Counted from the first letter of the stretch, positions 19,108 to 30,115 are shown. The stretch is DNA of 64,000 bases from Inquilinus limosus DSM 16000 (GCF_000423185.1 NZ_AUHM01000001.1:124001-188000), one strand, 5' to 3'. Translations and numbers: made by a program. The notes: generated by a model from the sequence alone, not told the origin.

Positions 19108-20274
19108 ATGCCTGATGTTGCAGCGCAAGACGACGAGCCGCTTGCCCGCTATCGCCGCCGGATCGCCGAGGGCGTGCTGCGGCCCGACCCCGCCCAGGCC
19201 GCGGCGGTCGAGAAGCTGCAGCGGCTGCACCGGCAGCTCCGCAGCTATACGCCGCCCGATCCCGAGGCCAACGGCAACAGCCTGCTCTCCCGTCTCGGCT
19301 TCGGCCGGAAGAAGCAGCCGGCGATCGACCCGCCGCGCGGCCTCTACTTCTGGGGCGGCGTCGGGCGCGGCAAGTCGATGCTGATGGACCTGTTCTTCGA
19401 CACCACGCCGGTGCCGAAGAAGCGCCGCGTGCATTTCAACGCCTTCATGCTGGAGGTGCATCAGCGCATCCATGAATGGCGCCAGTCGGGCGCGGCGGCC
19501 GAAGGCGAGAACGCCGACCCGATCCCGCCCCTGGCCCGCCGCATCGCCGCCGAGGCGTGGCTGCTGTGCTTCGACGAGTTCCACGTCGTCGACATCGCCG
19601 ACGCCATGATCCTGGGCCGGCTGTTCCAGGCGCTGTTCGGCCTGGGCGTGATCGTGGTCGCCACTTCGAACTGGGCACCGGACGACCTGTACAGGGACGG
19701 GCTGCAGCGCGACCGCTTCCTGCCCTTCATCGCCATGATCAAGAAGAAGCTGGAGGTGGCGGAGCTGGACGGCGGCCGGGACTACCGCCTGGACCGGCTG
19801 CGCGGCCGGCCGGTCTACCACTCGCCGCTCGGCGCCATGGCGCACAAGGCGCTGGCCGGGCTGTTCGCCGACCTGACCGACGGCGCCGAGGGCGCGCCCG
19901 TCACCTTGTCCGTCCCCGGCAACCGCAAGCTCGAGGTGCCCCGCGCGGCCAAGGGCGTGGCCTGGTGCGACTTCGACGCGCTGTGCGCCCGGCCGCTCGG
20001 CGCCGCCGACTACCTCACCCTGGCCGAGGCCTTCCACACCGTGATCATCGATGGCGTGCCGCGCTTCACCGAGGCCAAGCGCCACGAAATGAAGCGCTTC
20101 ATCGTGCTGATCGACAGCCTGTACGAAGCCCGCCGCCGGGTGGTGATCGCGGCCGAGGTGCCGGTCACCCAGCTCTATGCCGGCGAGAGCCAGGCGCTGG
20201 AATTCGCCCGCACCGAGAGCCGGCTGATGGAGATGCAGTCGGCCGAGTATGTCGAGGCGCGGAAGGCGGCTTAG
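19108..20274 (+). CDS. zapE: Cell division ATPase ZapE (AFG1-like)
   Basis: 388 residues. Walker A is GGVGRGKSM at about 83-91, with the family KKRRVHFNAFMLEVHQRIHEW box, Walker B as LLCFDEFHVVDIADAMILGRL and the sensor ATSNWAPDDLYRDGLQRDRFLPFI. In E. coli ZapE acts on FtsZ during late division; the eukaryotic relative AFG1 is mitochondrial. It converges with mntR, with 4 bases between the stops. Confidence 0.93.
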   Translation: MPDVAAQDDEPLARYRRRIAEGVLRPDPAQAAAVEKLQRLHRQLRSYTPPDPEANGNSLLSRLGFGRKKQPAIDPPRGLYFWGGVGRGKSMLMDLFFDTTPVPKKRRVHFNAFMLEVHQRIHEWRQSGAAAEGENADPIPPLARRIAAEAWLLCFDEFHVVDIADAMILGRLFQALFGLGVIVVATSNWAPDDLYRDGLQRDRFLPFIAMIKKKLEVAELDGGRDYRLDRLRGRPVYHSPLGAMAHKALAGLFADLTDGAEGAPVTLSVPGNRKLEVPRAAKGVAWCDFDALCARPLGAADYLTLAEAFHTVIIDGVPRFTEAKRHEMKRFIVLIDSLYEARRRVVIAAEVPVTQLYAGESQALEFARTESRLMEMQSAEYVEARKAA

Positions 20275-20278
20275 GCCC

Positions 20279-20713
20279 TCACGCCTTCATCGTGACCAGC
20301 CGCTCGAAGGCGGCCAGGGTCTCGGCGCTGACATGGTGCTCGATGCCCTCGGCGTCGATCTCGGCCGCCTCGGCGCTGACCCCGATCGACTTCAGGAACT
20401 CGACCACGATGCGGTGGCGCCGACGGCAGGCATCGGCCATCTCCCGCCCGGCATCGGTCAGGAAGATCGAACGGTAGGGCCGGGCGCTCACCAGCCCCTC
20501 GCGCTGCAGCCGGGCGATGGTCTTGTTCACCGTGGCGTGGGCCACGCCGAACCGCTCCGCCAGCTCGACGATCCGCGCCTCGCCCTGGCTGTCGATCAGC
20601 TCGGCGATCATCTCGACATAGTCTTCCGCCGTCTCGGTCTGCCGGGCCTGGCGCACCCGGCTGAAACCCGCCGCCTGGAGCCCGGTGTCGGTGGGGCGAT
20701 CCTGTTCGGTCAT
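20279..20713 (-). CDS. mntR: Manganese-responsive DtxR-family regulator
   Basis: 144 residues from the ATG at 20713, which has AAGGA nine bases upstream; a longer start at 20752 lacks a ribosome site. A winged-helix N-terminus (VELAERFGVAHATVNKTIARLQREGLV) is followed by metal-site residues in ETAEDYVEMIAEL, RRRHRIVVEFLKSIG, and DAEGIEHHVSAETL. This matches proteobacterial MntR. It is divergent from mntH, and an inverted repeat between the two is the likely operator: with Mn(II) bound, it should repress mntH. Confidence 0.93.
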   Translation of the reverse strand: MTEQDRPTDTGLQAAGFSRVRQARQTETAEDYVEMIAELIDSQGEARIVELAERFGVAHATVNKTIARLQREGLVSARPYRSIFLTDAGREMADACRRRHRIVVEFLKSIGVSAEAAEIDAEGIEHHVSAETLAAFERLVTMKA

Positions 20714-20859
20714 CTCGTCTGTCCTTCGGAGCCGAAACCCCTCCGGCTCCATTGCTGAATCGGGACCGCGGTGCTGCGGTCGTGGTGCTGCGGTCCCGGG
20801 GGCCGGCGCGGTTGCGGCGCATCATAGCGGCGGAACTGAAAATGACAAGGTGATGACGC

Positions 20860-20887
20860 TTGCCAAGAATTTAGCCATGGCTACATT
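20860..20887 (+). promoter_or_regulatory. mntH promoter with MntR operator
   Basis: The -35 TTGCCA (20860-20865), a 16-base spacer and TACATT (20882-20887) form a likely promoter reading into mntH. Across the spacer and -10 lies AATTTAGCC/GGCTACATT (20868-20887), an imperfect palindrome with the perfect core TAGCCATGGCTA. It resembles the E. coli MntR box (AAACATAGC...GCTATGTTT). A repressor bound here would block the promoter. Confidence 0.75.
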
Positions 20888-20959
20888 ATGCGGAGTGGGG
20901 AGATCGATCGAGCAGGAAGCTTCGGCCGCTGCGCGGCAGCGGAGAGGGAAAAAGTGCGC

Positions 20960-22333
20960 ATGATGAGAAGCGACATCGCCGCCCAGGAGATTGCCCCCCA
21001 GGGCAGTGCCGCCGGATCCGGCTGGCGCACCGAACCGGCCGCCCCGAGCCTGCCCGAGGTCCACCGCAGCATCGCCGTGCCGCGGGGCGTGGGCTGGTTG
21101 CGCAAGCTGTTCGCCTTCGTCGGCCCCGGCTATCTCGTCGCCGTCGGCTACATGGACCCGGGCAACTGGGCGACCGACCTGGCCGGCGGCTCGGCCTTCG
21201 GCTACACGCTGCTGTCGGTCATCCTGTTGTCGAATGTGATGGCGATCCTGCTGCAGGCGCTGGCCGCCAAGCTGGGCATCGTCACCGGGCGCGACCTGGC
21301 CCAGGCCTGCCGCGACCACTATTCGCGGCCGGTCGCCGTGGCCCTGTGGCTGCTGTGCGAGATCGCGATCATCGCCTGCGACCTGGCCGAGGTGATCGGC
21401 ACCGCGATCGCGCTGCAGCTGCTGTTCGGCATCCCGCTCTTGTGGGGCGTCGTGCTGACCGCGCTCGACGTCATGGTGGTGCTGTACCTGCAGAACCGCG
21501 GCTTCCGGCACTTGGAGGCTTTCATCGTCGGCCTGATGGTGATCATCGCCGGCTGCTTCCTGGTCGAGCTGATCCTGGCCCAGCCGGCGATCGCCGAAAT
21601 CGCCCGCGGCTTCCTGCCCTCGCCCGAGATCGTCGCCAATCCGGAGATGCTGTACATCGCCATCGGCATCATCGGGGCGACGGTGATGCCGCACAATCTG
21701 TACCTGCACTCCTCGATCGTGCAGACCCGGGCCTATGACCGCGGCGAGACCGGAAAGCGCGAGGCGATCCGCTACGCCACCATCGATTCGACCGTGGCCT
21801 TGATGTTCGCCCTGTTCATCAATGCCGCGATCCTGATCCTGGCCGCCGCCGCCTTCCACACCACCGGCCGGACCGAGGTGGCCGAGATCCAGGACGCCTA
21901 TCAGCTGCTGGCGCCGGTGCTGGGCGTCGGCATCGCCAGCACCCTGTTCGCGGTGGCGCTGCTGGCCTCCGGCCAGAACTCAACCCTGACCGCGACCCTG
22001 GCCGGGCAGATCGTGATGGAGGGTTTCCTGTCGATCCGGCTGAAGCCCTGGCTGCGGCGGCTGATCACCCGCGCCATCGCCATCGTGCCGACGGTGATCG
22101 TGACCGCGCTCTACGGCGAGAGCGGCACCGCCCAGCTGCTGGTGCTGAGCCAGGTGGTGCTGAGCCTGCAGCTGCCCTTCGCGGTGGTGCCGCTGGTCGC
22201 CTTCACCAGCGACCGCGCCAAGATGGGCGCCTTCGCCAACCCGGCCTGGCTGAAATGGACCGCCTGGGCGGTGTCGGCGGTGATCATCGTGCTCAACGTC
22301 AAGCTGCTGTTCGACTGGGTCACGGGGGCGTAA
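20960..22333 (+). CDS. mntH: Nramp-family divalent metal (Mn2+) transporter
   Basis: About 457 residues and 11 membrane helices. Metal-binding motifs are [12 protein letters not shown] in helix 1 and [11 protein letters not shown] in helix 6. The ATG at 20960 is preferred; a frame extension to 20888 has no ribosome site. The proton-coupled carrier imports manganese into the cytoplasm. MntR sits divergent and the shared operator implies repression at high Mn. Its last 14 bases overlap the convergent nat gene. Confidence 0.95.
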   Translation: MMRSDIAAQEIAPQGSAAGSGWRTEPAAPSLPEVHRSIAVPRGVGWLRKLFAFVGPGYLVAVGYMDPGNWATDLAGGSAFGYTLLSVILLSNVMAILLQALAAKLGIVTGRDLAQACRDHYSRPVAVALWLLCEIAIIACDLAEVIGTAIALQLLFGIPLLWGVVLTALDVMVVLYLQNRGFRHLEAFIVGLMVIIAGCFLVELILAQPAIAEIARGFLPSPEIVANPEMLYIAIGIIGATVMPHNLYLHSSIVQTRAYDRGETGKREAIRYATIDSTVALMFALFINAAILILAAAAFHTTGRTEVAEIQDAYQLLAPVLGVGIASTLFAVALLASGQNSTLTATLAGQIVMEGFLSIRLKPWLRRLITRAIAIVPTVIVTALYGESGTAQLLVLSQVVLSLQLPFAVVPLVAFTSDRAKMGAFANPAWLKWTAWAVSAVIIVLNVKLLFDWVTGA

Positions 22334-23135
22334 ACAGCCGCGCCAGAGCCTGTTCGAGCCCATCCGGCAGGGTCAGGCCGAACACCTCCGCCAGCACCGC
22401 CCTCACCTCCGCCGCATCCCGCAGCGTGCGCCGCTCGGTGCCGCCATCGAGGCGATGCACCGCGTATTCGGTGTTGCGCAGGGCATGGCGGCGGCCCTCC
22501 TCCGGCCGGGCGGCGATCAGCCCGGTGACGAAATGCGAGGTCGGATGGGTGGCGAGGTACCAGTTGGCCGCCTCGTAATCGACCGGCCACTGCTCCTGCT
22601 GGTCGAAGCGGTACAGCGTCCGCCATTCCCCGCCGGTCTTCGCCTGCAGCTTGAGGTCGCGGTCGACCGGCACCAGCCGGAAGGGTTCATGTGGCGTCGG
22701 CTGCTCGATCCCGGGCTCGAGGCGCAGCACGCCGGTCAAGGTCTGGCCGCCGAAACCGACATCGACGATCCGGGCCCCGTCGTCGAGATCGACCCGCAGC
22801 AGCATATGGCCGCGCGGGGTGATCTGGTCCTCCGCCTGCCCCCACAGCACCCGGGCGGCATGGCCGGCGACGCGGAAGCCGATGGCGAGCAGCGCCTGGC
22901 GCAGCAGCAGGTTCTGCTCGAAGCAGTAGCCGCCACGGCCGCCAGCCACCAGCTTGCGCTGCAGCGCGGCCGGGTCGAGCAGCGGCGGCCGGCCCAGGAA
23001 CGGGTCGAGATTCTCGAAGGGGATGGTGCAGGCGTGACGGAAGACCAGCGCCTGCAGGGTCGCGAGATCCGGCGCGACCGGGCCGTCATGGCCGATGCGG
23101 CGGAGATAGGCGTCGAGATCGAAACTGTCGGTCAT
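22320..23135 (-). CDS. nat: Arylamine N-acetyltransferase
   Basis: 271 residues. It transfers acetyl from acetyl-CoA to arylamines, hydrazines or similar amines. The complete triad is visible: Cys71 in RGGYCFEQN, His110 in PRGHMLLRV and Asp125 in IVDVGFGG. The N-terminal [12 protein letters not shown] box is typical. Length is normal for the family. It converges on mntH with a 14-base overlap of the two ends. The natural substrate is not known. Confidence 0.93.
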   Translation of the reverse strand: MTDSFDLDAYLRRIGHDGPVAPDLATLQALVFRHACTIPFENLDPFLGRPPLLDPAALQRKLVAGGRGGYCFEQNLLLRQALLAIGFRVAGHAARVLWGQAEDQITPRGHMLLRVDLDDGARIVDVGFGGQTLTGVLRLEPGIEQPTPHEPFRLVPVDRDLKLQAKTGGEWRTLYRFDQQEQWPVDYEAANWYLATHPTSHFVTGLIAARPEEGRRHALRNTEYAVHRLDGGTERRTLRDAAEVRAVLAEVFGLTLPDGLEQALARLFTPP

Positions 23136-23188
23136 GGCGGCTCCCCCTCCCCCGCGGCGCGCGAGAAGGGGAGCCTAACCCAAGGCGG

Positions 23189-24046
23189 TCAGATCACGAA
23201 GTCGATGCCGGGGGGCACCGGGATCGTGTGATCCATGGTCAGGGCGGGCAGTGGCTCCGTACACGAGCCGACGATGCGGGCGGGGACGCCCACTGCGGTC
23301 CGGTGCGGCGGCACCGGGGCCAGCACCACGCTGCCGGCGCCGATCTTGGCGCCCTCGCCGATCTCGATATTGCCGAGGATCTTGGCGCCGGCGCCGATCA
23401 GCACCCCGTCGCGCACCTTCGGGTGGCGGTCGCCGCTTTCCTTGCCGGTGCCGCCCAGGGTGACGCCGTGCAGGATCGAGACGTCGTTGCCGACCACCGC
23501 GGTCTCGCCGATGACGACGCCGGTGCCGTGGTCGATCAGCAGCCCCCAGCCGATGCGGGCGGCGGGATGGATGTCGACCCCCATGCTCTCCGACACCCGG
23601 CTCTGCAGGAAGCTGGCGAGGGCGTGGCGGCCCTGGCCGAGCAGCCAGTGGCCCACCCGGTACCATTGCAGCGCGTGGAAGCCCTTGAAGAACAGGAACG
23701 GCGTCAGGTGGTTGCGCGCCGCCGGGTCGCGGTCCTTGATGGCGTCGAGGTCGAGCACGGCGTGGGCGGCGATCGCCGGGTCGGCGCGCATCGCCTCGGT
23801 CGCCAGCGCCAGCAGCCGGTCATGGCAGGCGGTGTCGCATTCCAGCTTGGTGGCCAGCAGGCGGGCGAGCGCATCGCTGAAATCGGCGGCGCCCAGCACG
23901 ATGCGTTCGACGACCGGGGCCAGGATCGGCTCCTGCCGCGCCAGGATCGCAGCGGAATCGCGCATCAGCGCGAAGACCTCGGCGCCCTTGTCGAATGCAT
24001 ACGGACCGGCGGCATCGGCCTTCCGCGCCAGGACAGTGTCGGGCAT
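23189..24046 (-). CDS. cysE: Serine O-acetyltransferase
   Basis: 285 residues from ATG 24046 (GAAGAGG close upstream); an in-frame ATG at 24088 is also possible. The N-terminal helical SAT domain (LARLLATKLECDTACHDRL, FFKGFHALQWYRVGHWLL) leads into a left-handed hexapeptide-repeat domain (ESMGVDIHPAARIGWGLLIDHGTGVVIGETAVVG, split here). The active-site residues IDHGTG and the LHGVTLGGTGK loop are present. It makes O-acetylserine for cysteine synthesis. The upstream region is unusually AT-rich. Confidence 0.95.
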   Translation of the reverse strand: MPDTVLARKADAAGPYAFDKGAEVFALMRDSAAILARQEPILAPVVERIVLGAADFSDALARLLATKLECDTACHDRLLALATEAMRADPAIAAHAVLDLDAIKDRDPAARNHLTPFLFFKGFHALQWYRVGHWLLGQGRHALASFLQSRVSESMGVDIHPAARIGWGLLIDHGTGVVIGETAVVGNDVSILHGVTLGGTGKESGDRHPKVRDGVLIGAGAKILGNIEIGEGAKIGAGSVVLAPVPPHRTAVGVPARIVGSCTEPLPALTMDHTIPVPPGIDFVI

Positions 24047-24109
24047 GGCCTCTTCCCCTTTGCCGGGCCGGGCGGCGGGGAGCTCCACCCGGCAACGATG
24101 ACCTTCCGG

Positions 24110-24240
24110 ATGAGATAGGCCTTCACCGGCCGCTTGTCATCAGCGGAGATAAATTCTTCTCCATATACAATTTTGTTGCGCAAATATAAGTGTCTCAACA
24201 TATGTTTTTTGTAATCAGAAGATCTTGCCGGATCGTGCGG
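24110..24240. other. AT-rich divergent promoter region between cysE and the GhrA-like gene
   Basis: Much richer in A and T than the surrounding DNA, above all at 24145-24225. It contains AACATATGTTTTTTG and TATACAATTTTGTTGCGCAAAT. It separates two divergent genes, so it probably holds both promoters and a regulator site. No specific operator is assigned. Confidence 0.5.
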
Positions 24241-24290
24241 GATCGGGCATGCGCTGGGCCGATCTCGAATTGCAAGCCCCGGAGCGCGCC

Positions 24291-25223
24291 ATGCCCGTCG
24301 CCGTCTTCGCCTCGGCCACCGACGATCCCGCCCAGTGGCTGCCGGCGCTGCGCGCGGCGATGCCGGCGCTGGAGGTCCGGGTCTGGCCCGAGATCGGCGA
24401 TCCGGCCGAGATCGACTACGCCATCGTCTGGAAGCCGCCGGCCGGGATGCTGGCCGGGCTGCCGAACCTCAAGGTGATCTACTCCCTCGGCGCCGGCATC
24501 GACGCCATGCTGCGCGACCCGACCCTGCCGGCCGATGTGCCGCTGGTGCGGATGGTCGATCTCAGCCTCACCGAGGGGATGATCGAATATGTGGCGGAGC
24601 AGGTGCTGGCGATCCACCGCCAGGCCCGGACCTACCGCGCCCAGCAGGCGGCCGGGCTGTGGCGGCAGCACGACCAGCGGCTGGCCCGCGACGTCACCGT
24701 CGGCATTCTCGGCCTCGGCACTCTGGGCGGCGCCGCGGCCCGGGCGCTGAAGGCGCTGAACTTCCGGATCGTCGGCTGGAGCCGCACGCCGAAGGCGGTC
24801 GAGGGGGTGGAGGGCTTCGCCGGGGCGGCGCAGCTCGACGCCTTCCTGGCCCGGTCCGAGATCCTGGTCTGCCTGCTGCCGTTGACGGCGGAGACCGAGG
24901 ACATCCTGGACCGGAAGCTGTTCGCCGCCCTGCCGCGCGGCGCCTGGGTGGTCAATGCCGGCCGCGGCCATCACCTGGTCGACGCCGACCTGATCGCGGC
25001 GCTCGATTCCGGCCATCTCGCCGGCGCCGTGCTGGACGTGTTCCGGACCGAGCCGCTGCCGCCGAACCACCCGTTCTGGACCCATCCGAAGGTGATGCTG
25101 ACCCCGCACGTCGCCGCCAACAACAACGCGGCATACGCGACGCTGCGCCTCGCCGAGCAGATCGCCCGCTTCGAGCGCGGCGAGCCGATGGAGGACGTGG
25201 TCGACCGGTCACGGGGGTACTGA
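24291..25223 (+). CDS. Glyoxylate/hydroxypyruvate reductase A-like 2-hydroxyacid dehydrogenase
   Basis: 310 residues from ATG 24291, which has GGAG well placed upstream; a start at 24225 adds 22 residues without support. The Rossmann fold VGILGLGTLGGAAARAL and the family segments VNAGRGHHLVDADLIAAL and DVFRTEPLPPNHPFWTHPKV are clear, including the catalytic His after the EP box. The short N-terminal domain (IVWKPPAGMLAGLPNLKVIYSLGAGID) matches E. coli GhrA, which reduces glyoxylate and hydroxypyruvate with NADPH. The exact substrate is open. Confidence 0.88.
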   Translation: MPVAVFASATDDPAQWLPALRAAMPALEVRVWPEIGDPAEIDYAIVWKPPAGMLAGLPNLKVIYSLGAGIDAMLRDPTLPADVPLVRMVDLSLTEGMIEYVAEQVLAIHRQARTYRAQQAAGLWRQHDQRLARDVTVGILGLGTLGGAAARALKALNFRIVGWSRTPKAVEGVEGFAGAAQLDAFLARSEILVCLLPLTAETEDILDRKLFAALPRGAWVVNAGRGHHLVDADLIAALDSGHLAGAVLDVFRTEPLPPNHPFWTHPKVMLTPHVAANNNAAYATLRLAEQIARFERGEPMEDVVDRSRGY

Positions 25224-25234
25224 CCCCCGGCCGG

Positions 25235-26419
25235 TCACGACGTCGCCCGGCGCAGCGTCGACAGCAGGGCGAGCGCGGCGCAGAGCGCCCCGGCGGCGAA
25301 GGCGGCGGAATAACCGAACCGCGCCACGACCAGCCCGATCATCGGCCCGGTGGCGGCCAGCCCGACGTCGAAGAAGGCGACATAGGCCCCCAGCGCGGCG
25401 CCGCGGCTGGCCGCCGGCACGCGCTTCACCGCCTCGACCCCGAAGGAGGGGAAGACCAGCGAGAAGCCCGCCCCGGTCAGGAAGGCACCGGCCAGGGCCA
25501 CCTGCGGCACCGCGGCCGCCCACAGCAGCAGCAGGCCCAGGACCTGGACGGCCAGGGACCCGGCGGCGACCCGGGCGCCGCCGAACCGGTCGGGGAAATG
25601 CCCGAACAGCAGCCGCGCCAGGATGTAGGCGCCGCCGAAGGCGCTGAGGGCGAAGCCGGCGCCGCCCCATCCCTCCGCCTGGAAGTCCAGGGCGATAAAC
25701 GCGGAGATCGCGCCGAAGCCGACCGAGGCCAGGGCCAGCCCGGCGCCCTGCCACCAGATCATCCCCACCACCCGCAGGAAGGGCAGGCGCCCCCCGCCCG
25801 TCCCGCGCACCGCCGGCAGCGGCATCGCGACCAGCGCGGCCAGCACCGCCGCGGCGACGACGGCGCCGGCCACCGCGCCGAAGCCGCCCCAGCCGCGCAG
25901 TGACAGTCCGGCCGGGCCGCCCGCGGCGACGGCGCCGTACATCGCGATGCCGACCCAGACCATGGCCCGCCCGGCCCGCGGCCCGCCGACCGCGGCGATG
26001 CTCCAGGCCAGCCCGCCCGTCATCATCAGCCCCTCGCCCAGGCCGGCCGCGGCCCGGCCGAGCAGCAGCAGCGCGAGGCCGATCCGCGGATCGGCCGCCA
26101 GCGCCGCGCCGGCGTAGAGCAGCCCGGACAAGGCGGCGCCGGCCACGCCGACCAGCACCGCGATCTTGCCGCCGTGCCGGTCGCACAGCCCGCCGGCCCA
26201 GGGCCGGCTCAGCAGCGTGACCGCCGGCTGCAGCGCCACGGCCAGGGCCACCGCGAGCGGGCCCTGGCCCAGCGTCTCATGGACGTGGACCGGCAGCGCC
26301 GCCAGCGGCAGGCCGATGGTGCCGTAGCCGAGGAAGATGATCAGGGCGAAGGGCAGCAGCTGCAGGGCCACACCGGACGGGGCGGCGGCAGCGTCAGGCG
26401 AAGCGGTGGAGGAGGACAT
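25235..26419 (-). CDS. MFS transporter
   Basis: 394 residues from ATG 26419 (AGGAG seven bases upstream). About 12 hydrophobic helices; the MFS loop motif is seen as SRPWAGGLCDRHGGKIAV after helix 2, and a second loop as HFPDRFGGARVAAG. It starts 90 bases from a divergent LysR gene, which probably controls it. The pattern suits a drug or small-molecule exporter of the AraJ/YhhS type, but the substrate cannot be read. Confidence 0.85.
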   Translation of the reverse strand: MSSSTASPDAAAAPSGVALQLLPFALIIFLGYGTIGLPLAALPVHVHETLGQGPLAVALAVALQPAVTLLSRPWAGGLCDRHGGKIAVLVGVAGAALSGLLYAGAALAADPRIGLALLLLGRAAAGLGEGLMMTGGLAWSIAAVGGPRAGRAMVWVGIAMYGAVAAGGPAGLSLRGWGGFGAVAGAVVAAAVLAALVAMPLPAVRGTGGGRLPFLRVVGMIWWQGAGLALASVGFGAISAFIALDFQAEGWGGAGFALSAFGGAYILARLLFGHFPDRFGGARVAAGSLAVQVLGLLLLWAAAVPQVALAGAFLTGAGFSLVFPSFGVEAVKRVPAASRGAALGAYVAFFDVGLAATGPMIGLVVARFGYSAAFAAGALCAALALLSTLRRATS

Positions 26420-26509
26420 GGCGGATCTCCTGTTCAACGGGTCGGGCCGAAGCTGGCCTCGCGGAGATATGCTTTCCAGTGCAATCATCTGACTTTATAG
26501 TTGCGCCTG

Positions 26510-27421
26510 ATGCACTCCATGGATCTGAACCTGCTGGTCGCGCTCGATGCGCTGCTGGCCGAAGGCAGCGTCGCCGGTGCCGCCCGCCGGATGAATTTGA
26601 GCGCGCCGGCGATGAGCCGGACGCTGGCCCGCATCCGCCACGCGATCGGCGACCCCGTGCTGGTGCGCGCCGGCCGCCGGCTGGTGCCGACGCCGCGGGC
26701 GATCGAGCTGCAGGGCCGGGTGCGGGCGGTGGTGGAGGATGCGCAGACGCTGCTGCGGCCGGAGGGCGCCGCCGACCCGTCGATGCTGGAGCGGAGCTTC
26801 ACCATCCGGGCCAGCGACTACGCCGCCGGCGTGTTCGCGGCCGGGCTGGCCGCGGCCGCGGCGCGGCAGGCGCCCGGCGTCACCCTGCGCTTCGCCGACC
26901 AGGGCCGGGAGGACGTCAACGCGCTGCGCGAAGGCCGCATCGACCTCGACATCGGCGTGCTGGGCGAGACCGGGCCCGAGATCCGTGTCCAGACCCTGCT
27001 GCAGGACCGGTTCGTCGGGGTGGTGCGGGAGGGCCATCCGCTGCTGCGGGGCGAGATGACGGCCGAGCGCTTCGCCGCCGCGCCCCATATCAGCGCGTCG
27101 CGGCGCGGACGCGCCCGCGGGCTGATCGACGACGCGCTGGAGCGGCTCGGCCTCTCGCGCCGGGTGACGCTGGTGATGCCGAGCTTCTACGCCGCCCTGT
27201 TCACCGCCGCCTCCTCCGACCTCGTCGCGGCGCTGCCGCTCGCCGTCGTCGCGCGCGCCGCGGCGCTGGGGCTGGCGGTCAGGGTCTTCGAGTTGCCGGT
27301 GACGGTGCCTGCGGTCACCATCACCCAGGCCTGGCATCCGCGCTTCGACAAGGATGCCGGCCACCGCTGGCTGCGCCAGCTGGTGCGGACGACGATCGCG
27401 GAGGCGGCGGAGCGGCGGTGA
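26510..27421 (+). CDS. LysR-family transcriptional regulator
   Basis: 303 residues. The N-terminal helix-turn-helix (LLAEGSVAGAARRMNLSAPAMSRTLARIRHAIGD) is of the NodD/LysR type, followed by an effector domain. Starts at 26510 (MHSMDLN) and 26519 (MDLN) are both possible; no good ribosome site is seen for either. AGTGCA at 26478 and TGCACT at 26511 form an inverted pair around the gap and could be part of an operator. It is divergent from the MFS gene. Confidence 0.85.
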   Translation: MHSMDLNLLVALDALLAEGSVAGAARRMNLSAPAMSRTLARIRHAIGDPVLVRAGRRLVPTPRAIELQGRVRAVVEDAQTLLRPEGAADPSMLERSFTIRASDYAAGVFAAGLAAAAARQAPGVTLRFADQGREDVNALREGRIDLDIGVLGETGPEIRVQTLLQDRFVGVVREGHPLLRGEMTAERFAAAPHISASRRGRARGLIDDALERLGLSRRVTLVMPSFYAALFTAASSDLVAALPLAVVARAAALGLAVRVFELPVTVPAVTITQAWHPRFDKDAGHRWLRQLVRTTIAEAAERR

Positions 27422-27433
27422 CGCCCCGGCCAG

Positions 27434-28297
27434 CTACCCGAACCGCCGCACCGCGACGATGCCCCTGCCCTCCTCCACCGCGACGCGGGCGGCGACCTCG
27501 CGCACCGGGTCGAGCGAAACGGCCATGGCCCGGGCATTGGCGTGGATCAGGGTCTCGCCGTCGACCATCAGCCCGACATGGCCGGGGAAATAGACCAAGT
27601 CGCCGCGCCGCAGCCCGGCGCTCTCATCCGATCCCACCAGCGTCCCGGCGGTCTGCACCTGGCGGTAGGTGTCGCGCTCGATGGCGATGCCGGCCGCGGC
27701 GCAGGCGAGCTGGGCCAGGCCGGAGCAGTCGATGCCGAGGCTGGAGCGGCCGCCCCAGAGATAGGGCACGCCGAGGAAGCGCTGCGCCGTCGCCACCACG
27801 TCCGGCTCGACCGCGTCGAGCGGGCCCAGCGCCACCTCCGGCAGCCACCCGCCCGGCTCGCCGGCCTCGCGGATCCGGGCATAGCCCTTCACCGTCTCCA
27901 CCACCTCGACCGGGCTGCGGAAGCTGAGGGCGCGGATCGGCGGGCGCTTGAAGTCCGGCGCGGGATAGAGGAAGGCGCGGAAGGCCCGGATCCGATGCGT
28001 CGGCGCGGCGATCCGGTCGGTCAGCGCCGCCGCCTCGACATAGCCGATATAGCCGTCGGCGGTCAGCTGGCCCCAGGCCCAGCCGTCCTTCACCTCATAG
28101 ACCGTGATGGTCTCGCCGTAGAGCATCTCGGTCGCCTGGCCGAGCGCGGCGTCGGGCGCCGAGCGCATCGGCACGATGCCGCGGATCGCCTGATGCAGCG
28201 TGCCGGCGGCGTAGCGCTCCGCCGCATGGATGCCGCGCAGGCTCTCGGCCGCCAGGTCCGGCCGCCAGGGCACCAGGTTGCGGTCGGGCGTGCTCAT
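27434..28297 (-). CDS. NlpC/P60 (C40) family peptidase with SH3-like domains
   Basis: 287 residues. The C-terminal 140 residues hold the C40 catalytic core: Cys in LGIDCSGLAQLA, His in FPGHVGLMVDG and a second His in LIHANARA. The N-terminal half (GETITVYEVKDGWAWGQLTADGYIGYV; RSPVEVVETVKGYARI) resembles two bacterial SH3 domains, as in peptidoglycan DL-endopeptidases. No signal peptide is seen, which is common in this branch (dipeptidyl-peptidase VI-like), so it may act on imported muropeptides. Its ATG overlaps the stop of the MarR gene. Confidence 0.88.
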   Translation of the reverse strand: MSTPDRNLVPWRPDLAAESLRGIHAAERYAAGTLHQAIRGIVPMRSAPDAALGQATEMLYGETITVYEVKDGWAWGQLTADGYIGYVEAAALTDRIAAPTHRIRAFRAFLYPAPDFKRPPIRALSFRSPVEVVETVKGYARIREAGEPGGWLPEVALGPLDAVEPDVVATAQRFLGVPYLWGGRSSLGIDCSGLAQLACAAAGIAIERDTYRQVQTAGTLVGSDESAGLRRGDLVYFPGHVGLMVDGETLIHANARAMAVSLDPVREVAARVAVEEGRGIVAVRRFG

Positions 28298-28650
28298 GCC
28301 ACCGCGCTGATCATGCTGGCCGCCTGCCGCACCAGATCGGCGAAGCCGTCGAGATAGGCCTGGCCGGCCTCGGTCCGCTCGATCAGCACGTTGCGCCGGT
28401 CCGCCGGGTCGACGGTGCGCCGGGTCAGGCCCAGCTCGCCCAGCCGGTCGAGCGCGCGGGTCACCGCGGGCTTGGAGATGTGCAGGGTCGAGGACAGGCC
28501 GCGCACCGTGTGCGGCGCCGGCGTCAGATAGATGGTGAGCAGCAGCGCGATCTGCCGCGACGACAGGTCCGGCGCCTCGCGCCGGACCGCCGCGGTCAGG
28601 GCATGGCGCCACAGCTCCAGCGCCTGGTGCGAGGTCAGCGCGACGGTCAT
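28294..28650 (-). CDS. MarR-family transcriptional regulator
   Basis: 118 residues from ATG 28650 with GAGAGGA upstream. The winged helix is visible as TVRGLSSTLHISKPAVTRALDRLGELGLTRRTVDPADRRNVLIERTEAG (spanning most of the protein), including the DxRxxx wing. It overlaps the NlpC/P60 start by four bases and follows the M17 aminopeptidase, so the three probably form one transcript. Target unknown. Confidence 0.87.
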   Translation of the reverse strand: MTVALTSHQALELWRHALTAAVRREAPDLSSRQIALLLTIYLTPAPHTVRGLSSTLHISKPAVTRALDRLGELGLTRRTVDPADRRNVLIERTEAGQAYLDGFADLVRQAASMISAVA

Positions 28651-28690
28651 GCCGTCCTCTCCCTCGGCAGCGACGGGACGATCGATCGGA

Positions 28691-30115
<1,425 letters not shown>

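Noticed and set aside
23965-24201. A 78-codon frame on the minus strand upstream of and overlapping cysE
   Set aside because: It overlaps the cysE coding region in another frame, and the visible part matches no family. The AT-rich start explains the lack of stops.
24225-24290. Longer start for the GhrA-like gene
   Set aside because: The upstream ATG lacks a ribosome site, while 24291 has GGAG and gives the usual family length.
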